From positions 4,871 to 68,870 of the forward strand of contig JAPPGM010000001.1 of the NCBI GenBank assembly GCA_028874995.1: DNA of 64,000 nt, written 5' to 3'. How positions within the stretch are numbered: the stretch's first letter is position 1; each line of letters begins with the position of its first letter. Both the position numbers and the translations under genes were made by a program. The notes beneath the pieces are model-generated. The model made no database searches. It saw only the letters and a program-made list of their open reading frames with translations, and was not told the origin of the DNA. The stretch is from Gemmatimonadota bacterium. GTDB taxonomy: Bacteria; Gemmatimonadota; Gemmatimonadetes; Longimicrobiales; Gaopeijiaceae. Shown here piece by piece: positions 9,722 to 17,100 of the stretch.

Positions 9722-10038
9722 GGTGAACTCCTGGAAGCAGTTGGCGGTGAGACCAGGGAGAATCGACTATTCCGATACTCCATCGCGGCTCTGTCGAACT
9801 CCATCGTCACCATACCAACAGTTCCCGGCGAAAAAACGTGCAGTCGTGTAGTTCCCGGCCCGGAACGCGGTGCATCCAGGACCTCGTTGACCACTTCGCC
9901 GATCAGGCTAAGCCCGGGTCGGATCTCTCGATGATTGCTGCCCGCGTTCCGGGCGACTGCACACTTCGGTCTCTCGTCCTGTTGATCTGGTAGACGGCTA
10001 GTGGCACGCTGCCCATCCAACTGTACCGGAGCACCAGG
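9722..10038. other. Divergent intergenic region
   Basis: 317 bp between the divergent lipoprotein and membrane-protein genes, so promoters for both should be here. I see no clear -35/-10 pair, no sigma54 -24/-12 element and no strong hairpin. Confidence 0.4.
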
Positions 10039-10836
10039 ATGACACCCAGAGACCTGCAACCCCAAACCGGAATCTGGCGGCCGGTCGCGAAGACGATGTT
10101 CCCCTTCCTGCTGTTCGTCGCGGTCAGGCCAATAGTGCTAGTGTACCTCGGATCGCCTCCGAGCGAGCTCGCCCAACCCTTTCTGTTCTGGCTGCTGCTC
10201 GCCACTGCGGACCTGGCTCTCATCCTTCCTTTCGCGCTTTTCCCCGCTGGTGTGGTGCTGGCGCGCAAGCTGGGGCGGTCACGTCGTCTATTCAGGGCAG
10301 CTGCCACGGTTGGAATCCTGATGAGTGTCGCGTCATACGTGTTGGGAGCGTGGGTGAAACCGGTGATGGAGGACCGCTGGCTGGGCCCGATCGAGGAATT
10401 GGCCGCGCTGGGGTTCACGCCCGCAACGCCGTTGGCGACCGCCCGGCTTCTCCGACTCGTCGAGGCCAATCCCCCGGAAGAGTACAGCCTGCGAATCGAC
10501 GCTCCGCGCCAGTGGCCACCGAATGTCCTTCGTTGGGAGCTGCATACCCCAGTAGCCTGGGCGGCTTTCGGGCTGATCAACGTGCTGCTCGGGACGTTGA
10601 CCGCCGCGCTGACCGCGGACCTCACGCGGGGGAGACGCCGCAACGCCTGCCTGGGCATCGGATTCGTCGGTGCAGTCGCGTTTCTCGCGTGCGTCTACGG
10701 GGCCGCCCCCGCTTTGGCCTTTTTGCGCGGCGGTACCATGCTTCCGGCAATCGTCGCCGCCTGGGGGCCGCTGGCCGTGCCGGCTGCCGGGGCGCTCCTG
10801 CTCGGGGTCCTGGTGCGGAGGAGGATGTACGGGTGA
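10039..10836 (+). CDS. Six-helix membrane protein of unknown function, first gene of an ECF sigma locus
   Basis: 265 residues with about six hydrophobic helices (around 20-42, 48-76, 85-106, 170-195, 203-230, 236-258) and a hydrophilic loop of some 60 residues between helices 3 and 4 (PVMEDRWLGPIEELAALGFTP...). I do not recognise the family. Its stop overlaps the GTG of the ECF sigma factor by 4 nt, so it is translated with the sigma and anti-sigma genes. It may be a sensor or a target of the system; that is inference. Confidence 0.6.
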   Translation: MTPRDLQPQTGIWRPVAKTMFPFLLFVAVRPIVLVYLGSPPSELAQPFLFWLLLATADLALILPFALFPAGVVLARKLGRSRRLFRAAATVGILMSVASYVLGAWVKPVMEDRWLGPIEELAALGFTPATPLATARLLRLVEANPPEEYSLRIDAPRQWPPNVLRWELHTPVAWAAFGLINVLLGTLTAALTADLTRGRRRNACLGIGFVGAVAFLACVYGAAPALAFLRGGTMLPAIVAAWGPLAVPAAGALLLGVLVRRRMYG

Positions 10837-11420
10837 GCCGAAAGCCTGCCGCCGACGACGACGCCTTCGACATCGATGCCTTCCGGCGGGGCGATCCCGA
10901 GTGTTTTCGCCAGGTGCTCAAGGGCTTCGGACCGATCATTCGGGACATCGTCGCTTCCTACGCGCGAGCGGGTGACGACCAGGACGAGTTGTACCAGCTT
11001 GTCAGCATTCGGTTGCTGACTCAGCGGGGACGATACGAGGAATGGGGAGCAATGCGGGGCTGGGTCGCCAGGCTGGCGCACAATTGCTGCCGCAACTGGT
11101 TCGAGGCTCGAAAGGCGCGCCAATCGGCGTTGGACAGGTACGCGGTTCAAGTGATCCCGATCGAGGACTCGGGTGCCCTTATGGAAGATCCGGCGCGACT
11201 GCTCGACTACCGGAGGTTCCTGGAGCGCCTGGAGAATGCACTGAACGGGATTCCGCCGCGGCAAGCGCAAGCCTTCAGGCTCGTCCACATCGAAGGACGC
11301 ACGCCAGCCGACGCGGCACGGAAGATGAAGGTAGGGGCCGCGACGGTTCGGTCCCATATCCGATCCGCGAGAGAGAACCTTCGAGAACTGTTGGAGGAGG
11401 AGAGACATGTCCTGTCCTGA
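10833..11420 (+). CDS. ECF-type RNA polymerase sigma factor
   Basis: 195 residues with sigma70 region 2 (FRQVLKGFGPIIRDIVASYARAGDDQDELYQLVSIRLL..., about 22-90) and region 4 (LENALNGIPPRQAQAFRLVHIEGRTPADAARKMKVGAATVRSHI, about 140-185) and no region 1 or 3: the ECF layout. The GTG start at 10833 overlaps the upstream stop (GTGA). The next gene, an anti-sigma factor, overlaps its 3' end by 14 nt. It likely directs transcription of its own operon and envelope or surface genes in response to a signal held by the anti-sigma protein. Confidence 0.9.
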   Translation: MSRKPAADDDAFDIDAFRRGDPECFRQVLKGFGPIIRDIVASYARAGDDQDELYQLVSIRLLTQRGRYEEWGAMRGWVARLAHNCCRNWFEARKARQSALDRYAVQVIPIEDSGALMEDPARLLDYRRFLERLENALNGIPPRQAQAFRLVHIEGRTPADAARKMKVGAATVRSHIRSARENLRELLEEERHVLS

Positions 11421-11859
11421 CCTGTCCAGCCTGGCTCGTGCCGGCACGCCGCAAGCGGAGCCGGCGGTAGTTGAACACATTCGCAACTGCGAATCCTGTT
11501 GGCTCGATTGGCAGATCCAGCAGGGCGCTCGCTTCCTGGTGCACCCGCGGGTCAGCGCCGCGACGGACCTGGATGAACGAATCGTAGCCCGGGCAGCGCT
11601 GATCGCACGTCATTCCGACCGGCCGGCGAGTTGGCGGCGCCTCGCGGTCACGGGCGCCCTGGTTGCGGCAATCGCCTTCCTGTTGCTCATGATCCCGAAC
11701 GGATTATCGGGTCCGATGCCGGTTCCCCATTCAGTCCTGGGCGCGCTTTTCGTGGGCGCTGCGTCAGTGCTTTATATCAGGAGGCGAGACGAGAAGGAAT
11801 GCGGCGTGATGCGGAAGGATGCGGTGGAGGCTTCCAGAGCCGGGGGTGGCGACCAGTAG
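11407..11859 (+). CDS. ZAS-type membrane anti-sigma factor
   Basis: 150 residues. Near the N-terminus it has HIRNCESC, the Hx3Cx2C zinc motif of ZAS anti-sigma domains (about residues 24-31), then a cytoplasmic linker, a transmembrane helix (LAVTGALVAAIAFLLLMIP, about 80-99) and a second hydrophobic stretch (VLGALFVGAASVLYI, about 108-123). It would hold the ECF factor of 10833-11420 at the membrane until a signal releases it. Overlap with the sigma gene supports a stoichiometric pair. Confidence 0.8.
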   Translation: MSCPDLSSLARAGTPQAEPAVVEHIRNCESCWLDWQIQQGARFLVHPRVSAATDLDERIVARAALIARHSDRPASWRRLAVTGALVAAIAFLLLMIPNGLSGPMPVPHSVLGALFVGAASVLYIRRRDEKECGVMRKDAVEASRAGGGDQ

Positions 11860-11894
11860 TGCGGTGGACTGCGAACTCGCGGAGTGACGTCCCG

Positions 11895-13079
11895 CTAATT
11901 CGCTTCCGAAGCCATCCGGAACATCTCCTCGACCCGCCCCGCCAACGCGTTGCCGACCGGCGCGCTCGAAAGGTTCGCCACGATCGCCACGATCAACCCC
12001 GTGTCGCGGTTGAGGGTCAGCACCGTGCGTCCCCCCACCGATCCCCCCGTGTGCGAGACGATCCTCTCACCGTGCTCGTTCACGGCGGATCGCCAACCGA
12101 CGCCGTAACCCGTTTCGGTACCGTCGCGAAGCCGTTGCGACGCGAAAAGCACCTCGAGCGTCCCGGCCTGCAGGAATCCCGGCTCCAGGTGGGCGTTGGC
12201 GAAAACCAGCATGTCTTCGGGGGTGGAAAGGAACCCTCCCCCTGCCCACTTGTAGCTGTTGTCTACGTAGGGGGCGTTGAAGACCTGCCCCGTCGAATCC
12301 GCCATGTAGAACCGGGTGCGGTCCGGGATGATCGGTCCGTTCCAGTCGGCCACCGTCCGGTCCATCCCCAGCGGGTCGAAGACGACCCGTTCCATGTATT
12401 CCAGGAAGGCCTCGCCGCTGGCCCCCTCCACCACAGCGCTGATCAGGTTCCAGGCGTAGGACGAGTACGAAAACGCGGTCCCCGGCTCGTTGATGAGCGA
12501 GTCATCAGCGAAGATTGCGAGTCCCGACAGAACCGTGGGATAGCGCGTGCGTGAGAAATTTTCCATGCCCCGGTAGTGGCGAATGCCGCCCAGGTGTCCC
12601 GCGAGTTGTCGCGTGGTCACCGGCCAGCGCTTCTCCGGAAACGAGGGGACGTAGTCCTGGACCGGCGCGTCCAGGTCCAACGCGCCCGCCTCGACCAGAA
12701 TCCCCAGGGCCGCGGCCGTGATGGGCTTGGAGACGCTGCCCACCCGGAACTTCGTCAAGGGTGTGACCATCACATTGTGTGTAAGATCAGAAAATCCAAG
12801 TCCTTCCGACCACAATAGTTGCGTCCCACGTCCAATCGCTACGGACAAGCCGGGAACGGCTTCGGCCAGCATGAGCGAATCGAGGAGCGCACGAGCCTCC
12901 TCGATCGCGTCAGCATGGGGGTTTTCGTACTCCGCGGTCGAAGCTCGGTCCCCTGCCGGCTGGCCACAGCCGAGCGCCAGCAGCATGACGAAGGCAAGTA
13001 CCCATCGGGCCGGGTTGACCCATGCACCGACAGCCCCCCGCGACTCGCGGCCGGACGCCTGATTCACCAGGCGGATCAT
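11895..13079 (-). CDS. Beta-lactamase-fold serine hydrolase lipoprotein (class C / PBP-like)
   Basis: 394 residues. The signal peptide ends in a lipobox-like VMLLALGC (about residue 38). SVSK (in RVGSVSKPITAAALG) is the SxxK nucleophile motif, YSSYAW gives the YxN-like tyrosine motif (Y-S-S variant), and HTGGSVGG near the C-terminus is the third motif. The fold is shared by class C beta-lactamases, D-amino-acid peptidases and esterases, so the substrate is open. The ATG at 13079 has GGAGGAAG just upstream and overlaps the ProDH stop. Last gene of a seven-gene operon. Codons at about 12770-12830 are unusually AT-rich. Confidence 0.85.
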   Translation of the reverse strand: MIRLVNQASGRESRGAVGAWVNPARWVLAFVMLLALGCGQPAGDRASTAEYENPHADAIEEARALLDSLMLAEAVPGLSVAIGRGTQLLWSEGLGFSDLTHNVMVTPLTKFRVGSVSKPITAAALGILVEAGALDLDAPVQDYVPSFPEKRWPVTTRQLAGHLGGIRHYRGMENFSRTRYPTVLSGLAIFADDSLINEPGTAFSYSSYAWNLISAVVEGASGEAFLEYMERVVFDPLGMDRTVADWNGPIIPDRTRFYMADSTGQVFNAPYVDNSYKWAGGGFLSTPEDMLVFANAHLEPGFLQAGTLEVLFASQRLRDGTETGYGVGWRSAVNEHGERIVSHTGGSVGGRTVLTLNRDTGLIVAIVANLSSAPVGNALAGRVEEMFRMASEAN

Positions 13080-14017
13080 GATCTTCCTCCAAACGGCACC
13101 ATGCTGCGCAGTACAAACGCCACGTTGGCCGGACGCTCCGCCAGCCGGCGCACGTACCACGGGAACCAGTGTCTCCCGTAGCTGATCAGCACCCGTATCC
13201 CCCGCCCCTCCCCCGCCAACCGGCCCTGTTCGTTCTCGGAAATGCCGTAAAGCATCTGGTACTCGTAAGCATTCCGTCCCACTCCATTCGCTTCGGCCCA
13301 CGCGTCGACACGCCGGATGAGCGCCGTGTCGTGGGTCGCGAGACCGGTGCGCAACCCTGCTTCCCGGGCATCCGGAGCGAGCATCCGCAGCGAGAGGTCG
13401 TAGAATGCCTGGTCGACGTCGGCCTTGACCGGCAGGGCGACATCCGACGGCTCGGCGTAGGCGCCCTTCACCAGCCGGATCGCGGGCCCCAGCGGGATCA
13501 GCGACTCGAGGTCCGCGGGCGTCCGGTGGAGATAGGCCTGCAGGCAGATCCCGAAGTGCCTGTGATCGGCGCGGATGGCCCGGTACAGCTCCAGCGTGGG
13601 ATCCACGTAGCGGCTGTACTCCATGTCCATCCACACCCAGTTGCCGTGGGCTTCGGCAGCGGCCGTGATCCGGCGGATGTTCTCCTCGGCCACGCCAAGC
13701 CCCAGATCGAGTCCCAGGTGCGTGGGTTTCACCGAGATCTCGGCGTCCAGGCCGCGGGCCGCCACCTGCCCGGCCGCGTCCACGTAGTGGTCCGCCACCT
13801 CGCGCGCCTCGGCCTCGTCCGCGACGTTCTCGCCCAGGAAGGTGACGAGGGACGGGATCCCGCGTCCGTTTTCCAGTGCGCGTGCGGCGTCGAGCGCGTC
13901 ACAGAGCGTCTCTCCGGGCATGAACCTGCGCACAGCCCGCCGCACGAAGCCGTACCTGGGCAGCGTATCCTTGCACCAGCTGTTTTCCGAGATCCAGAGC
14001 AGGGTGGAGCGCATCAT
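13076..14017 (-). CDS. Proline dehydrogenase (monofunctional)
   Basis: 313 residues, the FAD-dependent (beta-alpha)8 domain of ProDH/PutA, oxidising L-proline to 1-pyrroline-5-carboxylate and passing electrons to the quinone pool at the membrane. Seen motifs: FGICLQAYLHRT, IRLVKGAYAE, TGLATHD and NAYEYQMLYGI, all in family order. No P5C dehydrogenase domain is fused and none is nearby. The ATG at 14017 overlaps the acyltransferase stop (ATGA) and its own stop overlaps the next start, so it is firmly inside an envelope-type operon, an odd place for an amino-acid catabolic enzyme. Confidence 0.88.
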   Translation of the reverse strand: MMRSTLLWISENSWCKDTLPRYGFVRRAVRRFMPGETLCDALDAARALENGRGIPSLVTFLGENVADEAEAREVADHYVDAAGQVAARGLDAEISVKPTHLGLDLGLGVAEENIRRITAAAEAHGNWVWMDMEYSRYVDPTLELYRAIRADHRHFGICLQAYLHRTPADLESLIPLGPAIRLVKGAYAEPSDVALPVKADVDQAFYDLSLRMLAPDAREAGLRTGLATHDTALIRRVDAWAEANGVGRNAYEYQMLYGISENEQGRLAGEGRGIRVLISYGRHWFPWYVRRLAERPANVAFVLRSMVPFGGRS

Positions 14018-14673
14018 GGGGCTGAAAGTGGCGTCGCGGCACCTCGTGCGCCAGCATCCGGGGGACCGCTCAGACGCGCCAGTTCGGATGAAATCCTCTC
14101 GGCGGCCGCGTCGAAGGCCGCCTCCCGCTCCGCACGCGTATCGTGCACCCCGAACACGATCGGCCGGCCGAATCGGAGCGATACCCGGGACCGGTGACGC
14201 GTGGGGCTCCAGCGTGGTTTCGCCTCGAAGGAACCCGAGATTCCGCAGGGCACAACCGGCACTCCGGCCTTCAGCAGCAGGCGCACCGATCCGCGCCGCA
14301 GGGGTTGCGGAGCACCGTCCCAGCTGCGCTCGCCCTCCGGGTAGATGCACACGCCCTCGCCCGCCTCGAGGAGGCGCAGCACCGTGCGAACCACCTGGGG
14401 ATCGACCTTGTAGCGGCGCGTGGGGACCGCGAGGACGCGGGGTAGAAGCCAGGCGTAGAACCGGCCCGACGCGAATTGCGTGCTCTTGGCCAGTGCGTGG
14501 AAGCGCCGGGGGCAGGCCGCCATCATCAGAATCGGGTCCACGAAACTCAGGTGGTTCACGATCAGCAGGAAGGGGCCTTCGCGGGGGACGTGTGACCTGC
14601 CGGCCACCTCCAGCCGCACGAGTCTCCAGGCGACGACCTTCGCCACCACCCGAAAGAAGGTGTACCAGCGCAA
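14014..14673 (-). CDS. 1-acyl-sn-glycerol-3-phosphate acyltransferase (PlsC family)
   Basis: 219 residues. Contains the catalytic NHx4D motif (NHLSFVD) and the glycerophosphate-binding IYPEGERSWDG motif, with a hydrophobic N-terminus (WYTFFRVVAKVVAWRL) for membrane association. The family transfers a second acyl chain onto lysophosphatidate; homologues in glycan clusters can acylate other lipids. Reading begins at a TTG (14673), 6 nt after the upstream stop. Confidence 0.85.
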   Translation of the reverse strand: MRWYTFFRVVAKVVAWRLVRLEVAGRSHVPREGPFLLIVNHLSFVDPILMMAACPRRFHALAKSTQFASGRFYAWLLPRVLAVPTRRYKVDPQVVRTVLRLLEAGEGVCIYPEGERSWDGAPQPLRRGSVRLLLKAGVPVVPCGISGSFEAKPRWSPTRHRSRVSLRFGRPIVFGVHDTRAEREAAFDAAAERISSELARLSGPPDAGARGAATPLSAP

Positions 14674-14679
14674 GCTATC

Positions 14680-15294
14680 CTACCCCGTCACGATCCGTGG
14701 CTGAAACTCGACCACCCTTCCCCGGCCCGCGCGCTCGTACGCGTCGCTGATCAGGCGCCGCATCAGAACCTCCCAGCGTCTCGGCGAATCGTTCACGAAG
14801 CTGAGCTGAACGAGCCGGTCCCCGGGCAGCGAGAGCTGCAGCGACTTCGATGCGGCCTGCACGGCCCCAATGTCGAGGAGCCGCCAGCGGCCGCTCGCGG
14901 GACGGCCGTCATCGACAGCCACCGCCTCACCTTCGACCGTGATGGTGCCCGCAGCCTTCGGCCCCATGCTCTCGGCGAACCCCAGCAGCGCGCCCCGGTG
15001 CCACACAGGCTGTTCGGAAATGCGCCAGCAGACCTCGGCCCGGGCCGAATACCGCACGCTCCCGTCGGCGCGAGTCGCGCGGGTCATGGGACCGCCGTGT
15101 TCATATACTTTTCTATATAGATCAACCACTTTGATATCGAATTGTATATCGTTTTCCGAAGAAACCATCGTGAGCCGACCCTGACGGCGTTCGATCCGCA
15201 CCCCGCACGACTCGCACCAGGCCGCGTCCCCCTCCCCGCTCATGGGATCGTGGCCGCACTCCGGACAACGGTAGCAGAGGTCGACGAGCGCCAT
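14680..15294 (-). CDS. Zinc-ribbon protein of unknown function
   Basis: 204 residues. The N-terminus has two CxxC pairs (CYRCPECG and WCESCG), a zinc-ribbon of about 30 residues. The remainder (KVVDLYRKVYEHGG... to the C-terminus) is a mixed alpha/beta region with no motif I recognise. A 59-nt stretch at about 15100-15158, just after the ribbon, is strikingly AT-rich (ATA, AAA, TAT, AGA codons) compared with both sides. It sits between a GT2 gene and a PlsC-like acyltransferase in the same operon. Confidence 0.65.
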   Translation of the reverse strand: MALVDLCYRCPECGHDPMSGEGDAAWCESCGVRIERRQGRLTMVSSENDIQFDIKVVDLYRKVYEHGGPMTRATRADGSVRYSARAEVCWRISEQPVWHRGALLGFAESMGPKAAGTITVEGEAVAVDDGRPASGRWRLLDIGAVQAASKSLQLSLPGDRLVQLSFVNDSPRRWEVLMRRLISDAYERAGRGRVVEFQPRIVTG

Positions 15295-15307
15295 GGCCGC
15301 GGGCCGC

Positions 15308-16036
15308 CTACAACTTCCCCAGAAGGTCGAGCAGGCGCAGTTTCCACACCCGCCACACGGCCTCGCGGATGATCCTGCCGGACATCTTCGATTCGCCGCT
15401 GTCGCGTTCGGTGAAGACGATGGGAACCTCCCGCAGGGTGAATCCCGCCCGCCAGGCCCGTAGCTTGAGTTCGATCTGGAAGCTGTACCCGTTCGACTGG
15501 ATCTTCTCGAGTCCGACCGTTTCCAGCACCCTTCGGCGGAAGGCGTTGAAGCCGCCGGTGGCGTCGTTGACGGGCAGGCGGGTGATCATGCGGGCGTACC
15601 ACGATCCGAAGAGGCTGATCATCAGCCGCCTGAGCGGCCAATTGACGACCGTGATGTTGCCCCCGACGTAGCGCGATCCGACCGTGACGTCGACGTCCTC
15701 GAGGGCCGCGACCAGGGCCGGGAGACGGTCCGCGGGGTGGGACAGGTCCGCGTCCATCTCGATCAGAACATCGAAGCCATGCTCCAGTCCCCACCCGAAG
15801 CCTGCCACGTACGCCGCGCCCAGACCCTGTTTGCCCGGGCGGTGGAGCACGTTCACCCGCTCATTCCGGGACGCCATCGCGTCGGCCACATCCCCGGTCC
15901 CATCGGGGGAGTTGTCGTCGACCACCAGGATGTGGAAGGCGTCGCCCTGAGCCAGGACCAGCGGCACGACGCGCGGCAGGTTGTCGCATTCGTTGTAGGT
16001 GGGGACGATCACCAGGACGCGCTTCCCGGCGCTCAT
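15308..16036 (-). CDS. Polyprenol monophosphomannose synthase-like glycosyltransferase (GT2)
   Basis: 242 residues with GT2 motifs: VLVIVPTYNECDNLPRV, VVDDNSPDGTGD, HRPGKQGLGAAY, MDADLSHPAD (the DxD metal site) and the RYVGG / INRxxS-like region (SRYVGGNITVVNW). Lacking C-terminal membrane helices, it matches the soluble Dpm1/Ppm1 type that moves a hexose from a nucleotide sugar to polyprenyl phosphate. The product would serve membrane glycosyltransferases such as the YfhO-like protein in the same operon. ATGA overlap with the flippase-like gene. Confidence 0.85.
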   Translation of the reverse strand: MSAGKRVLVIVPTYNECDNLPRVVPLVLAQGDAFHILVVDDNSPDGTGDVADAMASRNERVNVLHRPGKQGLGAAYVAGFGWGLEHGFDVLIEMDADLSHPADRLPALVAALEDVDVTVGSRYVGGNITVVNWPLRRLMISLFGSWYARMITRLPVNDATGGFNAFRRRVLETVGLEKIQSNGYSFQIELKLRAWRAGFTLREVPIVFTERDSGESKMSGRIIREAVWRVWKLRLLDLLGKL

Positions 16037-17100
16037 GGCGTGCCCCCGGGGGCCGGTACGGCGGCCTCGGTGTCGGCCTGGGCGGAAGAGATCGCGCCGG
16101 GCTCGGCACCTGTCCCGGGGGTGGTGGGGCCCGACACCGCGGGCCGGCGCAGGACGAGGGCGCCTGCCGCAGCCCCCAACAGCTCGGCGGCCGTGATCCA
16201 GACCCGCTGGAGAACGGCAAGCACGACGCTGGGCTCCATTCCGAGGACCGGGGTCAGAAAGAGGGTCAATCCGGACTCCCGGATGCCGATTCCCCCCGGA
16301 GCGATCATGACCACGTACCCCATGAAGTACGCGGCCGCAAACGCCGTGGCCCCGACGCCGAAGCCGACATCCAGGCCGATCCCCCGGCTCAGGCAGACGA
16401 ATGCGGCACCGTGGACCAGCCAGTTGGCGATGTAGCCGGGAAGCAGGCGAAGCAGATTGCGGCCACTGGAGTCCGGCAGCTCACCGGTGTGGCCGCTTCG
16501 CCGCAGGACCCACCGGAGCAGGGCCCCTGCCCCACCGAAGTACAGAAACCCGGCCAACCCGGCCACGATCGCCACGCCCACCGCAATCTTCCACGCCTCG
16601 GAGGGACCCGCCCACCAGACAGCCACCCACACCCCCACCGCAGCCGCGCCCAGCAGGTTGACCATCTGCGCCGTCACCGCCGCCCCCGTCGCGCGCACCC
16701 CGGACATGCCCCTGCGGCGCGCCAGCACGGCTACCCCCGCGAGCGCCAGAATCTTGCCCGGCACATACCGGCCCAGATTCGCGATCAGGAGTATCGCGGC
16801 CCCCTCGGCCACCCCCACCCTCCGTTCCCCGAACTCCGCCAGATTCCGCGACCACAGCACGGCCGCGATGCCGAACGTCACGAAGAGGAGCGCCACGGAG
16901 AGTACCAGGTACGGCGCGTTCAGCCGCACCAGCCCCCAGTCGGTGACCGTTCCCACTTCGCCCAGCCTGATCCCCGCACCACGCAGAATCAGCCACGTGA
17001 CGCACACGGTGAGGACCAGCTTGACCGGCAGCACCCACCACCGTCTCCGTGCCACCCGGCCCCCCTTCCCCCCCTCCCCCGCCGACTCTCGACCGCTCAT
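16033..17100 (-). CDS. UPF0104 / lysylphosphatidylglycerol-synthase-like flippase-type membrane protein
   Basis: 355 residues with about eight transmembrane helices and the LPG_synthase_TM pattern (LVLSVALLFVTFGIAAVLWS; NLGRYVPGKI; MIAPGGIGIRESGLTLFL). The G-R-Y-x-P-G-K and PGGIGxRE elements are diagnostic of this family, often found beside Dpm1-like enzymes and thought to help move lipid-linked sugars or lipids across the membrane. ATG 17100 overlaps the YfhO-like stop; an upstream in-frame start at 17127 is possible but would overlap further. Confidence 0.8.
   Translation of the reverse strand: MSGRESAGEGGKGGRVARRRWWVLPVKLVLTVCVTWLILRGAGIRLGEVGTVTDWGLVRLNAPYLVLSVALLFVTFGIAAVLWSRNLAEFGERRVGVAEGAAILLIANLGRYVPGKILALAGVAVLARRRGMSGVRATGAAVTAQMVNLLGAAAVGVWVAVWWAGPSEAWKIAVGVAIVAGLAGFLYFGGAGALLRWVLRRSGHTGELPDSSGRNLLRLLPGYIANWLVHGAAFVCLSRGIGLDVGFGVGATAFAAAYFMGYVVMIAPGGIGIRESGLTLFLTPVLGMEPSVVLAVLQRVWITAAELLGAAAGALVLRRPAVSGPTTPGTGAEPGAISSAQADTEAAVPAPGGTP

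Noticed and set aside
10000-10038. Sigma54 promoter (TGGCACG) before the ECF operon
   Set aside because: The -24-like TGGCACG lacks a GC/TTGC -12 element at the required spacing.
13080-13634. Upstream extension of the beta-lactamase-fold reading frame
   Set aside because: Runs through the ProDH gene in another frame and is Arg/Gly-rich; the signal peptide and ribosome site fix the start at 13079.
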